Below, piece by piece: positions 42,262 to 51,191 of a DNA stretch of 64,000 nucleotides. The notes under the pieces were generated by a model. That model was not told where the DNA came from and did no database searches. It was given only the letters and a program-made list of their open reading frames with translations. Location of the stretch: contig URUK01000013.1 of NCBI GenBank assembly GCA_900551055.1, positions 3,934 through 67,933 on the forward strand. Direction: 5' to 3'. Within the stretch, counting starts at the first letter, position 1, and every line of letters starts with the position of its first letter. The stretch comes from an uncultured Prevotella sp. (lineage in GTDB: Bacteria; Bacteroidota; Bacteroidia; Bacteroidales; Bacteroidaceae). Made by a program: the position numbers and the translations under genes.

Positions 42262-44466
42262 ATGAAAGAAAAGAAAGACAAGAAAAGGCTTACCAAGAAC
42301 AAACTTGCCGACATGTTGCAAAACCTCTTCATGAGAAACCCCGGCAAACAGTTCAGCCTCAAACAGATATTCAAGGAACTCAGGCTTGTCACGCATCCGG
42401 CGAAGATGCTGGCCGTAGACATGACCGAGGACATGGCATGGGACGACTTCCTTGTGAAGACCGGCGAAAACTCGTACAAGCTCAACCTGAAAGGCCAGGT
42501 GCAGGAGGGCAAGTTCATACGCAAGCCCAACGGGAAGAACAGCTTTGTGCCCGACGACGGCACCCAGCCGGTGTTCGTTGCGGAGCGCAACTCGCTGTCG
42601 GCGCTGACGGGCGACCGCGTCCGCGTAACCTTCATGGCGCGCCGGCAGAAGCACATCAAGGAGGCTATGGTGACCGAAATACTTGAGCGCGCACGCGACC
42701 AGTTCGTCGGGCGGCTCAAAGTTGAGCGCGACTTCGCCTACTTAGTGCCCGACGGCAACGTCTTCGCCAACAACATAATACTGCCGAAGAACAGGCTCAA
42801 GGGCAGCAAGACGGGCGAGAAAGTTGTTGTGAAAGTTACAAAATGGCCTGAAGGCGACAACAAGAACATCATAGGCGAAGTGGTTGACGTGCTCGGAGAA
42901 CAGGGCGACAACGACGTGGAGATGCACTCCATACTGGCGCAATACGGCCTGCCTTACAAATACCCGAAGCGCGTAGAGGAAGCCGCCGAGAAGATTTCGG
43001 CCGAAATCACCGAGCAGGACTACAAGGAGCGCGAGGACTTCCGCAACGTAACCACATTCACCATAGACCCGCATGACGCGAAAGACTTTGACGACGCGCT
43101 GTCAATCCGCCGCCTGGCCGACAACCTGTGGGAGGTCGGAGTACACATTGCCGACGTGTCGCACTACGTCACCGAAGGCTCTATCATCGACAAGGAGGCG
43201 CAGAAACGAGCAACAAGCGTCTACCTGGTAGACCGCACCATACCGATGCTGCCCGAGCGGCTGTGCAACTTCATCTGCTCGCTCCGCCCCGATGAGGAGA
43301 AGCTTACGTACAGTGCCGTGTTCAACATCAACGCCGCAGGCGAGGTAAAGTCGTGGCGGTTGGTACATGCCGTGATAAAAAGCAACCGCCGCTTCGCCTA
43401 CGAAGAGGTGCAGAAAATACTCGAAGACAACGGCGTGAAGGAAGGGACGGGCGAGCCTGCGCCGCCTGCCGGCCCCGGCGGTTACCGCGGAGAGTACGCC
43501 GACGAGCTTATAACGCTCGACCGAATAGCCAAGAAGCTGCGCGCCGCAAGGTTCAAGAACGGCTCCGTTAAGTTCGACCGTGAGGAGATGCGGTTCGACG
43601 TCGACGAGAAGGGAAAGCCCATACGATGCTACTTCAAGAAGTCGAAAGACGCCAACAAGCTCATCGAGGAGTTCATGCTCCTTGCCAACCGGTATGTCGC
43701 CGAGAGCGTAGGCAAGGTGAAAAAAGGACAGAAAGCCAAGACGCTGCCTTACCGAATACACGACCAACCCGACCCCACGAAGCTGGAGACTCTGCGCGAA
43801 TTCGCCGTAAAGTTCGGCTACAAGCTCAAGACCGGAGGAACAAAGGGAGAGATAACGCGCAGCCTCAACAAGCTGATGGACGACTGCCAGGGCCGCCGCG
43901 AACAGAACCTTATCGAGATGGTTGCCCTCCGCGCCATGATGAAAGCAAAGTACAGCGTGCACAACATAGGGCACTACGGACTGGCCTTCGACTATTACAC
44001 CCACTTCACAAGCCCCATCCGGCGCTATCCCGACACAATGGTCCACCGCCTGCTGACGCGCTACCAGAACGGCGGACGCAGCGCGAACAAGGAGTATTAC
44101 GAAGAGTTGTGCGAGCACGCGAGCGACATGGAGCAGATAGCAGCACAGGCCGAGCGCGACTCAATCAAGTATAAGATGGTGGAATTCATGGCCGACAAAA
44201 TCGGCAACGAATACGACGCACACATCAGCGGCATAACGTCTTACGGCATATACTGCGAGATTGACGAGAACCATTGCGAGGGAATGGTGCCCCTGCACGA
44301 CCTTGACGACGACTATTACGAATTCGACGAGCGCAACTACTGCCTCATAGGACGGCGCCATCACCACCGTTACCAGCTGGGAGACCCCGTCCGCATCGTA
44401 GTGGCCAAGGCCAACGTGGAGAAGAAACAGCTTGACTTCTCATTAGCGGAAACGCCAAAGAAATAA
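42262..44466 (+). CDS. rnr: Ribonuclease R
   Basis: Processive 3'-5' exoribonuclease of the RNB family that degrades structured RNA. The 734 residues hold an N-terminal winged-helix-like part, two cold-shock domains (about 85-240), and the RNB catalytic core with TFTIDPHDAKDFDDALSIRR (about 270-289, metal-binding Asp cluster) and HADIVSHYV-like ADVSHYVTEG. HIADVS, PMLPERLCNFICSLRP and LAFDYYTHFTSPIRRYPD also fit. A C-terminal S1 domain starts at DAHISGITSYGIYCEI. It lacks the long basic tail of enterobacterial RNase R. It is a single-gene unit. Confidence 0.95.
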   Translation: MKEKKDKKRLTKNKLADMLQNLFMRNPGKQFSLKQIFKELRLVTHPAKMLAVDMTEDMAWDDFLVKTGENSYKLNLKGQVQEGKFIRKPNGKNSFVPDDGTQPVFVAERNSLSALTGDRVRVTFMARRQKHIKEAMVTEILERARDQFVGRLKVERDFAYLVPDGNVFANNIILPKNRLKGSKTGEKVVVKVTKWPEGDNKNIIGEVVDVLGEQGDNDVEMHSILAQYGLPYKYPKRVEEAAEKISAEITEQDYKEREDFRNVTTFTIDPHDAKDFDDALSIRRLADNLWEVGVHIADVSHYVTEGSIIDKEAQKRATSVYLVDRTIPMLPERLCNFICSLRPDEEKLTYSAVFNINAAGEVKSWRLVHAVIKSNRRFAYEEVQKILEDNGVKEGTGEPAPPAGPGGYRGEYADELITLDRIAKKLRAARFKNGSVKFDREEMRFDVDEKGKPIRCYFKKSKDANKLIEEFMLLANRYVAESVGKVKKGQKAKTLPYRIHDQPDPTKLETLREFAVKFGYKLKTGGTKGEITRSLNKLMDDCQGRREQNLIEMVALRAMMKAKYSVHNIGHYGLAFDYYTHFTSPIRRYPDTMVHRLLTRYQNGGRSANKEYYEELCEHASDMEQIAAQAERDSIKYKMVEFMADKIGNEYDAHISGITSYGIYCEIDENHCEGMVPLHDLDDDYYEFDERNYCLIGRRHHHRYQLGDPVRIVVAKANVEKKQLDFSLAETPKK

Positions 44467-44487
44467 ACGGTTGGCATAAAGGTACTT

Positions 44488-44575
44488 TGTAAAAGGCCGC
44501 CTTTTGCGCTGCAAAAGGCGGCCTTTTACAGCATGAAAGACGGCCTTTCGCATTGCGAAAGGCCGTCTTTTGTAA
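44488..44575. repeat. Family R repeat, copy R10 (two perfect hairpins)
   Basis: The first pair is a 19-bp perfect stem (GTAAAAGGCCGCCTTTTGC, loop GCT, then its complement). The second is a 16-bp GACGGCC/GGCCGTC stem with loop ATT. It sits between the convergent rnr and GH36 genes and is well formed to terminate both. Confidence 0.88.
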
Positions 44576-44630
44576 TGGTACTCGTAACTTATTGGTTTTC
44601 AATAAATTACACAAAGGATTCCAATCCGCG

Positions 44631-46823
44631 TCATTCCAGCACGACGACGCGGCTTTTCATGTCGGCCAAACCGAACACGTCAAGTCCTACTTTCATAAGA
44701 TAATCGCCGGTGAAGCTCTTGCCTTCGGCCTTGAGCGACGGTTTTTCGCCGGGCATAAGGTTGGTTTCCCTCACGGTGTAGGTCTTGTCCGGGTCAAGCC
44801 CTTGCAGCCTCACGCGCATCAGCTTCTCCTGAAAACGCGGATGGATGTCGTATGCGAAGAGCACGGCGCGCCGCCTGTCCTGCGACACATAGCTCACGGC
44901 CATGTGGTTGCCGTCATACGGCGACACCAAGCGATACTGTTCTCCGTCCATTATCACGGGGCTAAGCTCCTTCCAGTTTGCCACGGCTTGGCGGCAGAAC
45001 TCCATCTCGTCGGGCGTGAGACGGTGCAGGCCGATGTCGAAACCGAGCTTGCACATCGAGGCAACGTCGGTGCGGAACTTGACCGACGACGACTTGTCCC
45101 AGTTTGTGACGTGAGCACACATGGCCTTGGCCGGGAACACCTGCGAGAAGCCCCACTGTATGTAAAGCCGCTCCACGGGGTCGGTGTCGTCGCTCGGCCA
45201 GAACTCCGTAAAGTATTTCAGCGCCTCATAGTCGCACCGCGCGCCGCCGCCCGAGCACAGCATCATGGGCAGTTGCGGATACTTCTCGGTCACACGGCGC
45301 ATCACGTTGTACACTCCGCGCACATGGTCGATGTACATCCGGCCCTGGTTCTGCTTCAGGTAAGGCGAATAGATGTTGGTTATGGGGCTGTTGCAGTCCC
45401 ACTTGAAGTAGGCAATTCCGGGGTTTTCGGTAAGCAGGCGGTCAACAACGCCGAACACATAGTCCTGCACTTCGGGGTTGCTAAGGTCGAGAACGAGCTG
45501 GTTGCGATAGTAATACACGTCGCGGTTGGGCAGGTGTATCGCCCAGTCGGGATGCTTCTCGAACAGCTCGCTCTTAGGACTTATCATCTCAGGCTCTATC
45601 CACAGGCCGAACTTTACGCCCGCTTCACCGGCAGCCTTGACAAGTGCGGCTATTCCGCCGGGCAGCTTCGCCGCGTTGGCCTGCCAGTCGCCAAGGCCCT
45701 GACGGTCGTTGTCGCGCGGATATTTGTTGCCGAACCAGCCGTCGTCGAGCAAGAACATGTCAACGCCAAGGTGGCCGGCCTCCTTCATAAGTCCGGCCAG
45801 TTTGTCCTGGTCGAAGCGGAAACCGGTGTTCTCCCAGTTGTTAAGCAAAGTAAGGCGCGTGCCCGTTCCGTCCTTTAGCTGGTACTTGCACGCCCACGAA
45901 TGCAGGTTGCGGCTGGCCTGTCCGGCACCGTTTTGGCTTAGGGTGAATATGAATTCGGGCGTTGTGAACACCTCTCCGCGCCGCAGTTTGTAAGCCGACG
46001 CATATGGGTTTATAGCCGGAATGACACGCAGGTTGCCAACGTTGTCAACCTCGAAGGTGAAGCTGAAGTTGCCCGTCCAGCCTATAGTGCCGGTCACCAC
46101 GCGCCCCGACGACTCCCGGGCGGGGCCGTCAAGGCCGAGCTGGAAGAAGGGTTGCATCTGCATTGCGGCACGGCTGCCCAGCTTGGTGTCGAGTATCTTC
46201 TTGCCGGGCAGGAGCTTCTGCGTTGACATCTGCGCCTCCTTCGCCCAGTCGCCGCTGAACTCCGTAAGATAATATTCAGGCTCGTTGAAGTATAGCATGG
46301 TAGAAGCGTAGCGGTTGAGCGTCACCTCTCCCCTCTCGTCGTGGCGTATCTCGCTCCACGTCTTCACAACGTTCTCGGCGGCGTAGGCCACGTAGTGCAG
46401 CGTCACTTCAAGCGGATACTTGTCGTCGCGCAGGCGTATGTCAGTCTGCGTGCCGCCGTTAACGGCTTTGGTTTCCGACGAAACGTAATATAAATAGGTT
46501 GAAGGATTGCCGTCGGCGTGGGTCACAGAGACGGCCGGTTCAAAGTAGTCTTCGTTTCCTGAACCGCTGTACACCTCCCAGCCGCGCGTTGACACCGAGC
46601 CGTCAGACCCTGCGTGTACGCTCCATTCGAGGTTGGCGAGGTCGGCCTCGTGGCGCAACCGCTCGCCGAAATACACCTGATAGAGCCGTCCGTTTGGCGC
46701 AACTTGCAGCACAAGGTCGGTCGCATCGGTCGATATGCGTATGTTTTTCTGCTCCGCAACGGCGCTTGCCGGGGTGCATACGGCGGCTGCCGCAACAATG
46801 GTTGATAGTATTACATGCTTCAT
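44631..46823 (-). CDS. GH36 alpha-galactosidase, periplasmic
   Basis: A 730-residue exported enzyme that removes alpha-1,6-galactose, for example from raffinose-family sugars. It starts with a signal peptide (VILSTIVAAAAVCTPASAVA). GH36 motifs are DMFLLDDGWFG (about 357-367), GLWIEPEMI, YFKWDCN with the nucleophile Asp (about 474), and LCSGGGARCDYEAL followed by FWPSDDTDP with the acid/base Asp (about 545). There is no lipobox. It lies after the fructan genes on the same strand, 270 bp beyond the fructokinase, and may extend that locus to galactosyl-sucrose sugars. Confidence 0.93.
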   Translation of the reverse strand: MKHVILSTIVAAAAVCTPASAVAEQKNIRISTDATDLVLQVAPNGRLYQVYFGERLRHEADLANLEWSVHAGSDGSVSTRGWEVYSGSGNEDYFEPAVSVTHADGNPSTYLYYVSSETKAVNGGTQTDIRLRDDKYPLEVTLHYVAYAAENVVKTWSEIRHDERGEVTLNRYASTMLYFNEPEYYLTEFSGDWAKEAQMSTQKLLPGKKILDTKLGSRAAMQMQPFFQLGLDGPARESSGRVVTGTIGWTGNFSFTFEVDNVGNLRVIPAINPYASAYKLRRGEVFTTPEFIFTLSQNGAGQASRNLHSWACKYQLKDGTGTRLTLLNNWENTGFRFDQDKLAGLMKEAGHLGVDMFLLDDGWFGNKYPRDNDRQGLGDWQANAAKLPGGIAALVKAAGEAGVKFGLWIEPEMISPKSELFEKHPDWAIHLPNRDVYYYRNQLVLDLSNPEVQDYVFGVVDRLLTENPGIAYFKWDCNSPITNIYSPYLKQNQGRMYIDHVRGVYNVMRRVTEKYPQLPMMLCSGGGARCDYEALKYFTEFWPSDDTDPVERLYIQWGFSQVFPAKAMCAHVTNWDKSSSVKFRTDVASMCKLGFDIGLHRLTPDEMEFCRQAVANWKELSPVIMDGEQYRLVSPYDGNHMAVSYVSQDRRRAVLFAYDIHPRFQEKLMRVRLQGLDPDKTYTVRETNLMPGEKPSLKAEGKSFTGDYLMKVGLDVFGLADMKSRVVVLE

Positions 46824-46895
46824 AATGACAGGTAATTGACTTGGTTTCAACATGGTTTTCACGCCGTTTCATAACATCCTGATTGTCAAGACGTT

Positions 46896-46992
46896 ACAAA
46901 ACGGCCTGCAAAAGGCCACCTTTTGCGTTGTCAAAGATAACCTTTTACAACGTAAAAGACGGCATTTTACCGTGTAAAATGCCGTCTTTTGA
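46896..46992. repeat. Family R repeat, copy R11
   Basis: Modules with GGCCACC, a degenerate AAGATAACCTTTT, then a perfect 16-bp hairpin AAAAGACGGCATTTTA / TAAAATGCCGTCTTTT with loop CCGTG. It separates GH36 from fructokinase. Confidence 0.82.
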
Positions 46993-46999
46993 AATTACC

Positions 47000-47118
47000 C
47001 TTTTACTTTCCTGTCTTTTTACCTTTGGCAAAAGCGTTTTTCTTTTTTACCTTTTCACCATTTTACCTTTGGCAAAACGTTTTACCTTTTTACTTTTTTA
47101 CCCTTTTACCTTTTCAAC
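47000..47118. repeat. Low-complexity TTTTACCTTT-unit array overlapping the fructokinase stop
   Basis: Irregular repeats of TTTTACCTT, TTTTACTTTCC and TTTGGCAAAA. On the minus strand its right end reads GTTGAAAAGGTAAAAGGGTAA, which is the last codons and stop of the fructokinase. It looks like a half element of the family H type (one arm only). Confidence 0.6.
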
Positions 47119-47991
47119 TATTTCCTTGGGAAGCACGGGCATCGCGCCGCTCTGCGTACACACGTATGCCGACACCTGGACGGCCAGCTTGTGGGCTTCG
47201 GCCACCGGCATTCCATTAAGTATCGACGCACAGAACGTTCCTGTGAACGAGTCGCCGGCGCCGACGGTGTCAACCACGTCAACGCGCGGTGTCTCCTGGA
47301 ACGACACGTTGCCCGGAGTGAACACGTAACTGCCGTTAACGCCGCACGTAAGCACAAGCATGTCGAGGTTGTACTTGCCGAGGATGAGCCAGCACTTGTT
47401 GCTCATGTCAAGGCCCGGATAGTCGAAGAGGCGGCCTATAACGACCAGCTCCTCGTCGTTGATTTTCAGCACGTTGCAACGCTTGAGCGAGTCTTTTATT
47501 ATGTCCTTGGTGTAGAAATTCTGCCTCAGGTTTATGTCAAAAATCTTCAGGCGGCCGTCGCCCGAGGGCATGGTGTCGAGAAACTTGTTGATGGTTGTGC
47601 GCGAAACTATGTTCCTTTGAGCCAGCGAACCGAAGCACACTGCACGGCAGTTGCGCGCCAAGTCCTCAAGTTCGGGCGTGAAGGGGATGTTGTCCCACGC
47701 CACGTTCTCGCGTATGTCATACGTCGGCACGCCCTCGTCGTCGAGCGTAACCTGCACCGTTCCCGTGGGGTAAGGTGTCTGCGGCATGACGTATTCAAGC
47801 CCTTTTTCGTCCAAGGCGGCCAGCGTCTCGTCGCCCAACTTGTCCTTTCCCAACGCGCTGACGGCCACCGAACGGAAGCCGAACTGTCCTGCATGATATG
47901 CGAAATTGGCAGGTGCGCCGCCCAATTTCTTGCCTTCGGGCAACACGTCCCACAACGCTTCGCCCAGTCCTACGATGATATCTGTGTTCAT
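47098..47991 (-). CDS. Fructokinase, PfkB family
   Basis: Cytoplasmic ATP-dependent sugar kinase, 297 residues. It has GLGEALWDVLPEGKKLGGAPANFAYH split as start and first PfkB signature, and DTVGAGDSFTGTF (about 238-250) as the second, with the catalytic Asp in GAGD. Close resemblance to fructokinases of fructan loci makes fructose the likely substrate, fed by the adjacent permease. ATG 47991 is preferred to an upstream in-frame Met at 48015. The C-terminal EKVKG and stop are encoded within a low-complexity repeat. Confidence 0.92.
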   Translation of the reverse strand: MNTDIIVGLGEALWDVLPEGKKLGGAPANFAYHAGQFGFRSVAVSALGKDKLGDETLAALDEKGLEYVMPQTPYPTGTVQVTLDDEGVPTYDIRENVAWDNIPFTPELEDLARNCRAVCFGSLAQRNIVSRTTINKFLDTMPSGDGRLKIFDINLRQNFYTKDIIKDSLKRCNVLKINDEELVVIGRLFDYPGLDMSNKCWLILGKYNLDMLVLTCGVNGSYVFTPGNVSFQETPRVDVVDTVGAGDSFTGTFCASILNGMPVAEAHKLAVQVSAYVCTQSGAMPVLPKEIVEKVKG

Positions 47992-48006
47992 GATTATAAA
48001 TATATA

Positions 48007-48098
48007 AGCCCCCACCCGGCCTCCCCGAGGGGAGGTGACAGGATGTATCAGATAGTCATTGCCACCCTCCTCCCCTCGGGGAGGCCGGGAGGGGGCTG
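48007..48098. repeat. Family C inverted pair, C7
   Basis: A left unit (GCCCCCACCCGGCCTCCCCG, then AGGGGAGGTGACAGG) and a right inverted unit (CCTCCTCCCCTCGGGGAGGC...GGGAGGGGGCTG). The right arm ends 5 bp before the stop of the MFS gene. Confidence 0.82.
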
Positions 48099-48103
48099 TC
48101 TGT

Positions 48104-49243
48104 TTAATGTTTCACATTCTTTATATAAGTAAACAAGTAAGCCACGCCGACGGCCATAACGGCTACGGCTCCTGCCTGTCCGATGGCGTCGGAGGCAAAT
48201 CCCATGAGCAGGGGGAACACCGTTCCGCCGAAAAGTCCCATTATCATAAGGCCCGAAACCTCGTTCTGCTTCTCGGGTTCAGACAGCAACGCCTGCGAAT
48301 ATACAAGCGAAAAGATGTTTGAGTTGCCGTAACCCACAAGGGCGATGGCCGCGTAAAGCACCGCCTGCGACGTGCCGAAGAACATCCCGACCATGCTCAA
48401 CGCCATCATCGTGACGCTGATCACGAAGAATGTACGGTTGTTCATGACGCGCAGGAAGAACGACCCCGTGAGGCAGCCCACCGTTCGGAAGATGAAGTAA
48501 AGGCTCGTTGCGAAAGCCGCCTCGTTGAGAGTCATGCCGAGACGCTCCATCAACAGCTTCGGCGCAGTTGTGTTCGTGCCCACGTCAATGCCGACATGAC
48601 ACATGATGCCGAGGAACGACAGCAGCACAATAGGCTTGCCGAGAAGCTTCAGACAGTCGCCGAAACCCGACGCTTTACCGGCTGCTTTCTCCTCCTCGAT
48701 AGGCGTAACGAAGAGCAGGAGGGCCGACAATACGCCCACAACGAAGTAGACAAGGAAGAGAACTTTCCATCCGAAGCCGAACGAAGGCATGGCCGCCGTC
48801 GCTCCCCACATGGCAATATAAGGCGCGAGGAACGACGCGATAGCCTTTATGAACTGGCCGAACGTGAGCGTACTGGCAAGGTTTCCGCCCTTGACGATGG
48901 TTGAAATCAGCGGATTAAGCGATGTCTGCATCAGCGCGTTGCCTATTCCGAGCAGGCTGAAAGAGGCGAGCATCACGCCGAAACTGCTGCCGAAAAGCGG
49001 CAAAAGGAGAGATATTATTGTCACGACGAGCGACAGCATCACCGTGTTCTTGCGTCCGATGCGGTTCATCAGCATGCCCGTGGGCACGGAGAAGATGAGG
49101 AACCAGAAGAAAACCATCGACGGAAAGACGTTAGCTACGGAGTCACTAAGCCCGAGGTCGGCCTTCACATAGTTGGAAGCAATGCCCACAAGGTCGACAA
49201 ATCCCATTGCGAAGAAGCAGAGCATCACGGGCACAAGTTTCAT
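48104..49243 (-). CDS. MFS monosaccharide permease, probably fructose
   Basis: A 379-residue inner-membrane protein with about 12 membrane segments, of the FucP/glucose-galactose-type major facilitator branch: KLVPVMLCFFAMGFVDLVG, NRIGRKNTVMLSLVV (cytoplasmic loop motif), GIGNALMQTSLNPLIS and LPLMGFASDAIG-like LLMGFASDA. It probably brings fructose released in the periplasm to the fructokinase encoded next. The frame continues to an ATG at 49297, adding ETLHTSPRGGREGASPY, which is encoded by repeat C8; the family starts at MKLVPVM, so 49243 is used. Confidence 0.88.
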   Translation of the reverse strand: MKLVPVMLCFFAMGFVDLVGIASNYVKADLGLSDSVANVFPSMVFFWFLIFSVPTGMLMNRIGRKNTVMLSLVVTIISLLLPLFGSSFGVMLASFSLLGIGNALMQTSLNPLISTIVKGGNLASTLTFGQFIKAIASFLAPYIAMWGATAAMPSFGFGWKVLFLVYFVVGVLSALLLFVTPIEEEKAAGKASGFGDCLKLLGKPIVLLSFLGIMCHVGIDVGTNTTAPKLLMERLGMTLNEAAFATSLYFIFRTVGCLTGSFFLRVMNNRTFFVISVTMMALSMVGMFFGTSQAVLYAAIALVGYGNSNIFSLVYSQALLSEPEKQNEVSGLMIMGLFGGTVFPLLMGFASDAIGQAGAVAVMAVGVAYLFTYIKNVKH

Positions 49244-49252
49244 ATAAGGGGA

Positions 49253-49390
49253 AGCCCCCTCCCGTCCTCCCCGTGGGGAGGTGTGTAAAGTTTCCATAAG
49301 ATATTGTTTAATTGTTGATTGTTAATTGATTATTGCATGGCATAGCGGCGTCAGCCCTCCGTCCCCCGGGGAGGCCGGGAGGGGGCTGCG
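49253..49390. repeat. Family C inverted pair, C8, overlapping a CDS end
   Basis: A left unit at 49253-49283 (CCCCTCCCGTCCTCCCCGTG...) and a right inverted unit at 49351-49390 (CCCCCGGGGAGGCCGGGAGG...). The right unit encodes the last residues of the GH32 enzyme; the left unit lies in frame upstream of the permease. Confidence 0.82.
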
Positions 49391-51177
49391 AGCCTGTAAA
49401 CATTCATCTTTTTCACCGTGAACGAGCCGCGCACAGACTCGAACTTCATCGAGTTGTAAGGCTCGGAGGGGAACACTATGTTTGTCATTACCGACTTTCC
49501 GCCGTCTACGAAAGCCTCGATGCTGGAACGGTCGACGAACAGACGCAGCCTGAAATCGTCTCCGCCGGACGCAGGAGCTACCGTCATGGCCGGGAAGTCA
49601 CGGCTGAACGATGTCTCGCCGCTGTTGCTCCTGTCCATGACAAACTGCCTCGTAGCCGCATCATAGTACATAACGACACTCTCACCCTTGCCGTTCTGCA
49701 ATGTGAAAGCAAGCTTTTCGGCACCGTTGTTGCGTATTTCCATCTCTATTTCGTAAGCTCCGTCGTTGCCGTCGAGCAGGTTTTCAATGCTGTAAGCATC
49801 GCCTACACGGAACTGCGGCACGCTTTTCTTCTCCTGCCTTGCCGCCTCTATCTCCTTTGAAGGCGCACACTTGAGCAGCAGGTCGCCGTTCTCGCGGTAC
49901 AGGGAGAGGTCGCGTGCGATAGTGTTCGCCGAGCGGTACTGCTTCGTGGGCACTTGTGCGGCATACTGCCAATTGCTCATCCAGCCGAGGGCTATGCAGC
50001 GTCCGTCGGGCGCATTGCTGAAAGTCACGGTGGCGTAGTGGTCTTTCCCGTAGTCCATCCACTTCGTCTTGGTGGGGAACTGGTTGGTGAACTTCCTGCC
50101 GTCGAACGTCCCCACGAAGTACTGCGTGGCGCTTCCGCCGAACGGGCCGCCGGGATTTATGTTGCAGATGAGCACCCAACGCTTCTCGTTTGTGCCCTCA
50201 ACGGGCAGCTCCACGAGGTCGGGACACTCCCAGACACCGCCGTGCGCGCCATGCTTCAGGCCGAAATCGCTCTCGTGTTTCCACTCTTTAAGATTATCGG
50301 AGGTAAAGATTTGCATCTGCTGACCTACCGCGAGAATCATCACCCAGTGCTTTCCTGGAGCGTACCAAAACACCTTCGGGTCGCGGAAGTCGCGCTCCGC
50401 AGAGGTCAGCACGGGGTTGCCGGCGTACTTGGTGAACGTCTTTCCGCCGTCGGTGCTGTACGCAATGCTCTGCATCTGGACGTCACCCCACGGCGTAGGC
50501 TTGGCCGACGTGTAGAAAGCTACTATGGCATCGCGGCCGAAACCGGCAGTGTTGTCCTTGTCTACAACGGCCGAACCGCTGAACACCGTGCCCCAGGCGT
50601 CGGGCAGAATGGCGTCGCCCTTATATTCCCAGTGCACCAAGTCCGTGCTGGTTGAGTGTCCCCAGTGCATGTTTCCCCATGTAGAGCCGTAGGGGTTGTG
50701 CTGGAAATAAAGGTGATAAACGCCGTCCTTGTAGAACATTCCGTTAGGGTCGTTCATCCATCCGTAGGCCGGCGTGTGGTGATATAGCGGACGGTGAGCC
50801 TCCTTGTTGCCCATGTCGAACGTGTCGGAGAGGCGCATTTCCTTCCAGCAGAGCGAGCCTTGCGGCATGCCCTGCACGTCAACCTTGACATCGCGGCCGA
50901 CAAACGCCGACAGGTCGAGCGGCACGTAATAATCCACCCGCTCGCGGGCAAGGCGCACGTTCATCGTCGTCGTTGCCGGCATGTTGGCCTCAACGAGGCA
51001 CAGCTTGGCTTCGGGCGCGTCGTCCTGCACTGGCAGCAGTAGGAATTTCTGTGCCTCCGTAACGGCCACGATGTTCTGTTCGTTGGCCAGATGGAGCACC
51101 TCCAACTGCTGCGCCGGGCACAAGGCGGCAGGCGCAAGAACAGTTGCCAGTGCGGCAAAGATATTTTTCAGTTTCAT
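49351..51177 (-). CDS. GH32 fructan exo-hydrolase, periplasmic
   Basis: A 608-residue exported beta-fructosidase that should release fructose from levan, inulin or sucrose. A signal peptide (IFAALATVLAPAALCPAQ) is followed by a DUF4980-like N-terminal domain (about 25-125), the five-bladed propeller with nucleophile motif YGWMNDPNGMF (about 138-148), FRDPKVFWY (about 264) and acid/base WECPDLVEL (about 317), and a GH32 C-terminal sandwich. There is no lipobox, so it is probably periplasmic. The final AAPSRPPRGTEG is encoded by repeat C8 and is not a natural family ending. Confidence 0.95.
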   Translation of the reverse strand: MKLKNIFAALATVLAPAALCPAQQLEVLHLANEQNIVAVTEAQKFLLLPVQDDAPEAKLCLVEANMPATTTMNVRLARERVDYYVPLDLSAFVGRDVKVDVQGMPQGSLCWKEMRLSDTFDMGNKEAHRPLYHHTPAYGWMNDPNGMFYKDGVYHLYFQHNPYGSTWGNMHWGHSTSTDLVHWEYKGDAILPDAWGTVFSGSAVVDKDNTAGFGRDAIVAFYTSAKPTPWGDVQMQSIAYSTDGGKTFTKYAGNPVLTSAERDFRDPKVFWYAPGKHWVMILAVGQQMQIFTSDNLKEWKHESDFGLKHGAHGGVWECPDLVELPVEGTNEKRWVLICNINPGGPFGGSATQYFVGTFDGRKFTNQFPTKTKWMDYGKDHYATVTFSNAPDGRCIALGWMSNWQYAAQVPTKQYRSANTIARDLSLYRENGDLLLKCAPSKEIEAARQEKKSVPQFRVGDAYSIENLLDGNDGAYEIEMEIRNNGAEKLAFTLQNGKGESVVMYYDAATRQFVMDRSNSGETSFSRDFPAMTVAPASGGDDFRLRLFVDRSSIEAFVDGGKSVMTNIVFPSEPYNSMKFESVRGSFTVKKMNVYRLAAPSRPPRGTEG

Positions 51178-51191
51178 GGCAGTATGCTGTT

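Noticed and set aside
48007..48098. Family C pairs as ordinary intrinsic terminators only
   Set aside because: They lack consistent U-tracts, some lie upstream of promoters (C6) or in coding DNA (62036), and singles occur; termination may be a side effect.
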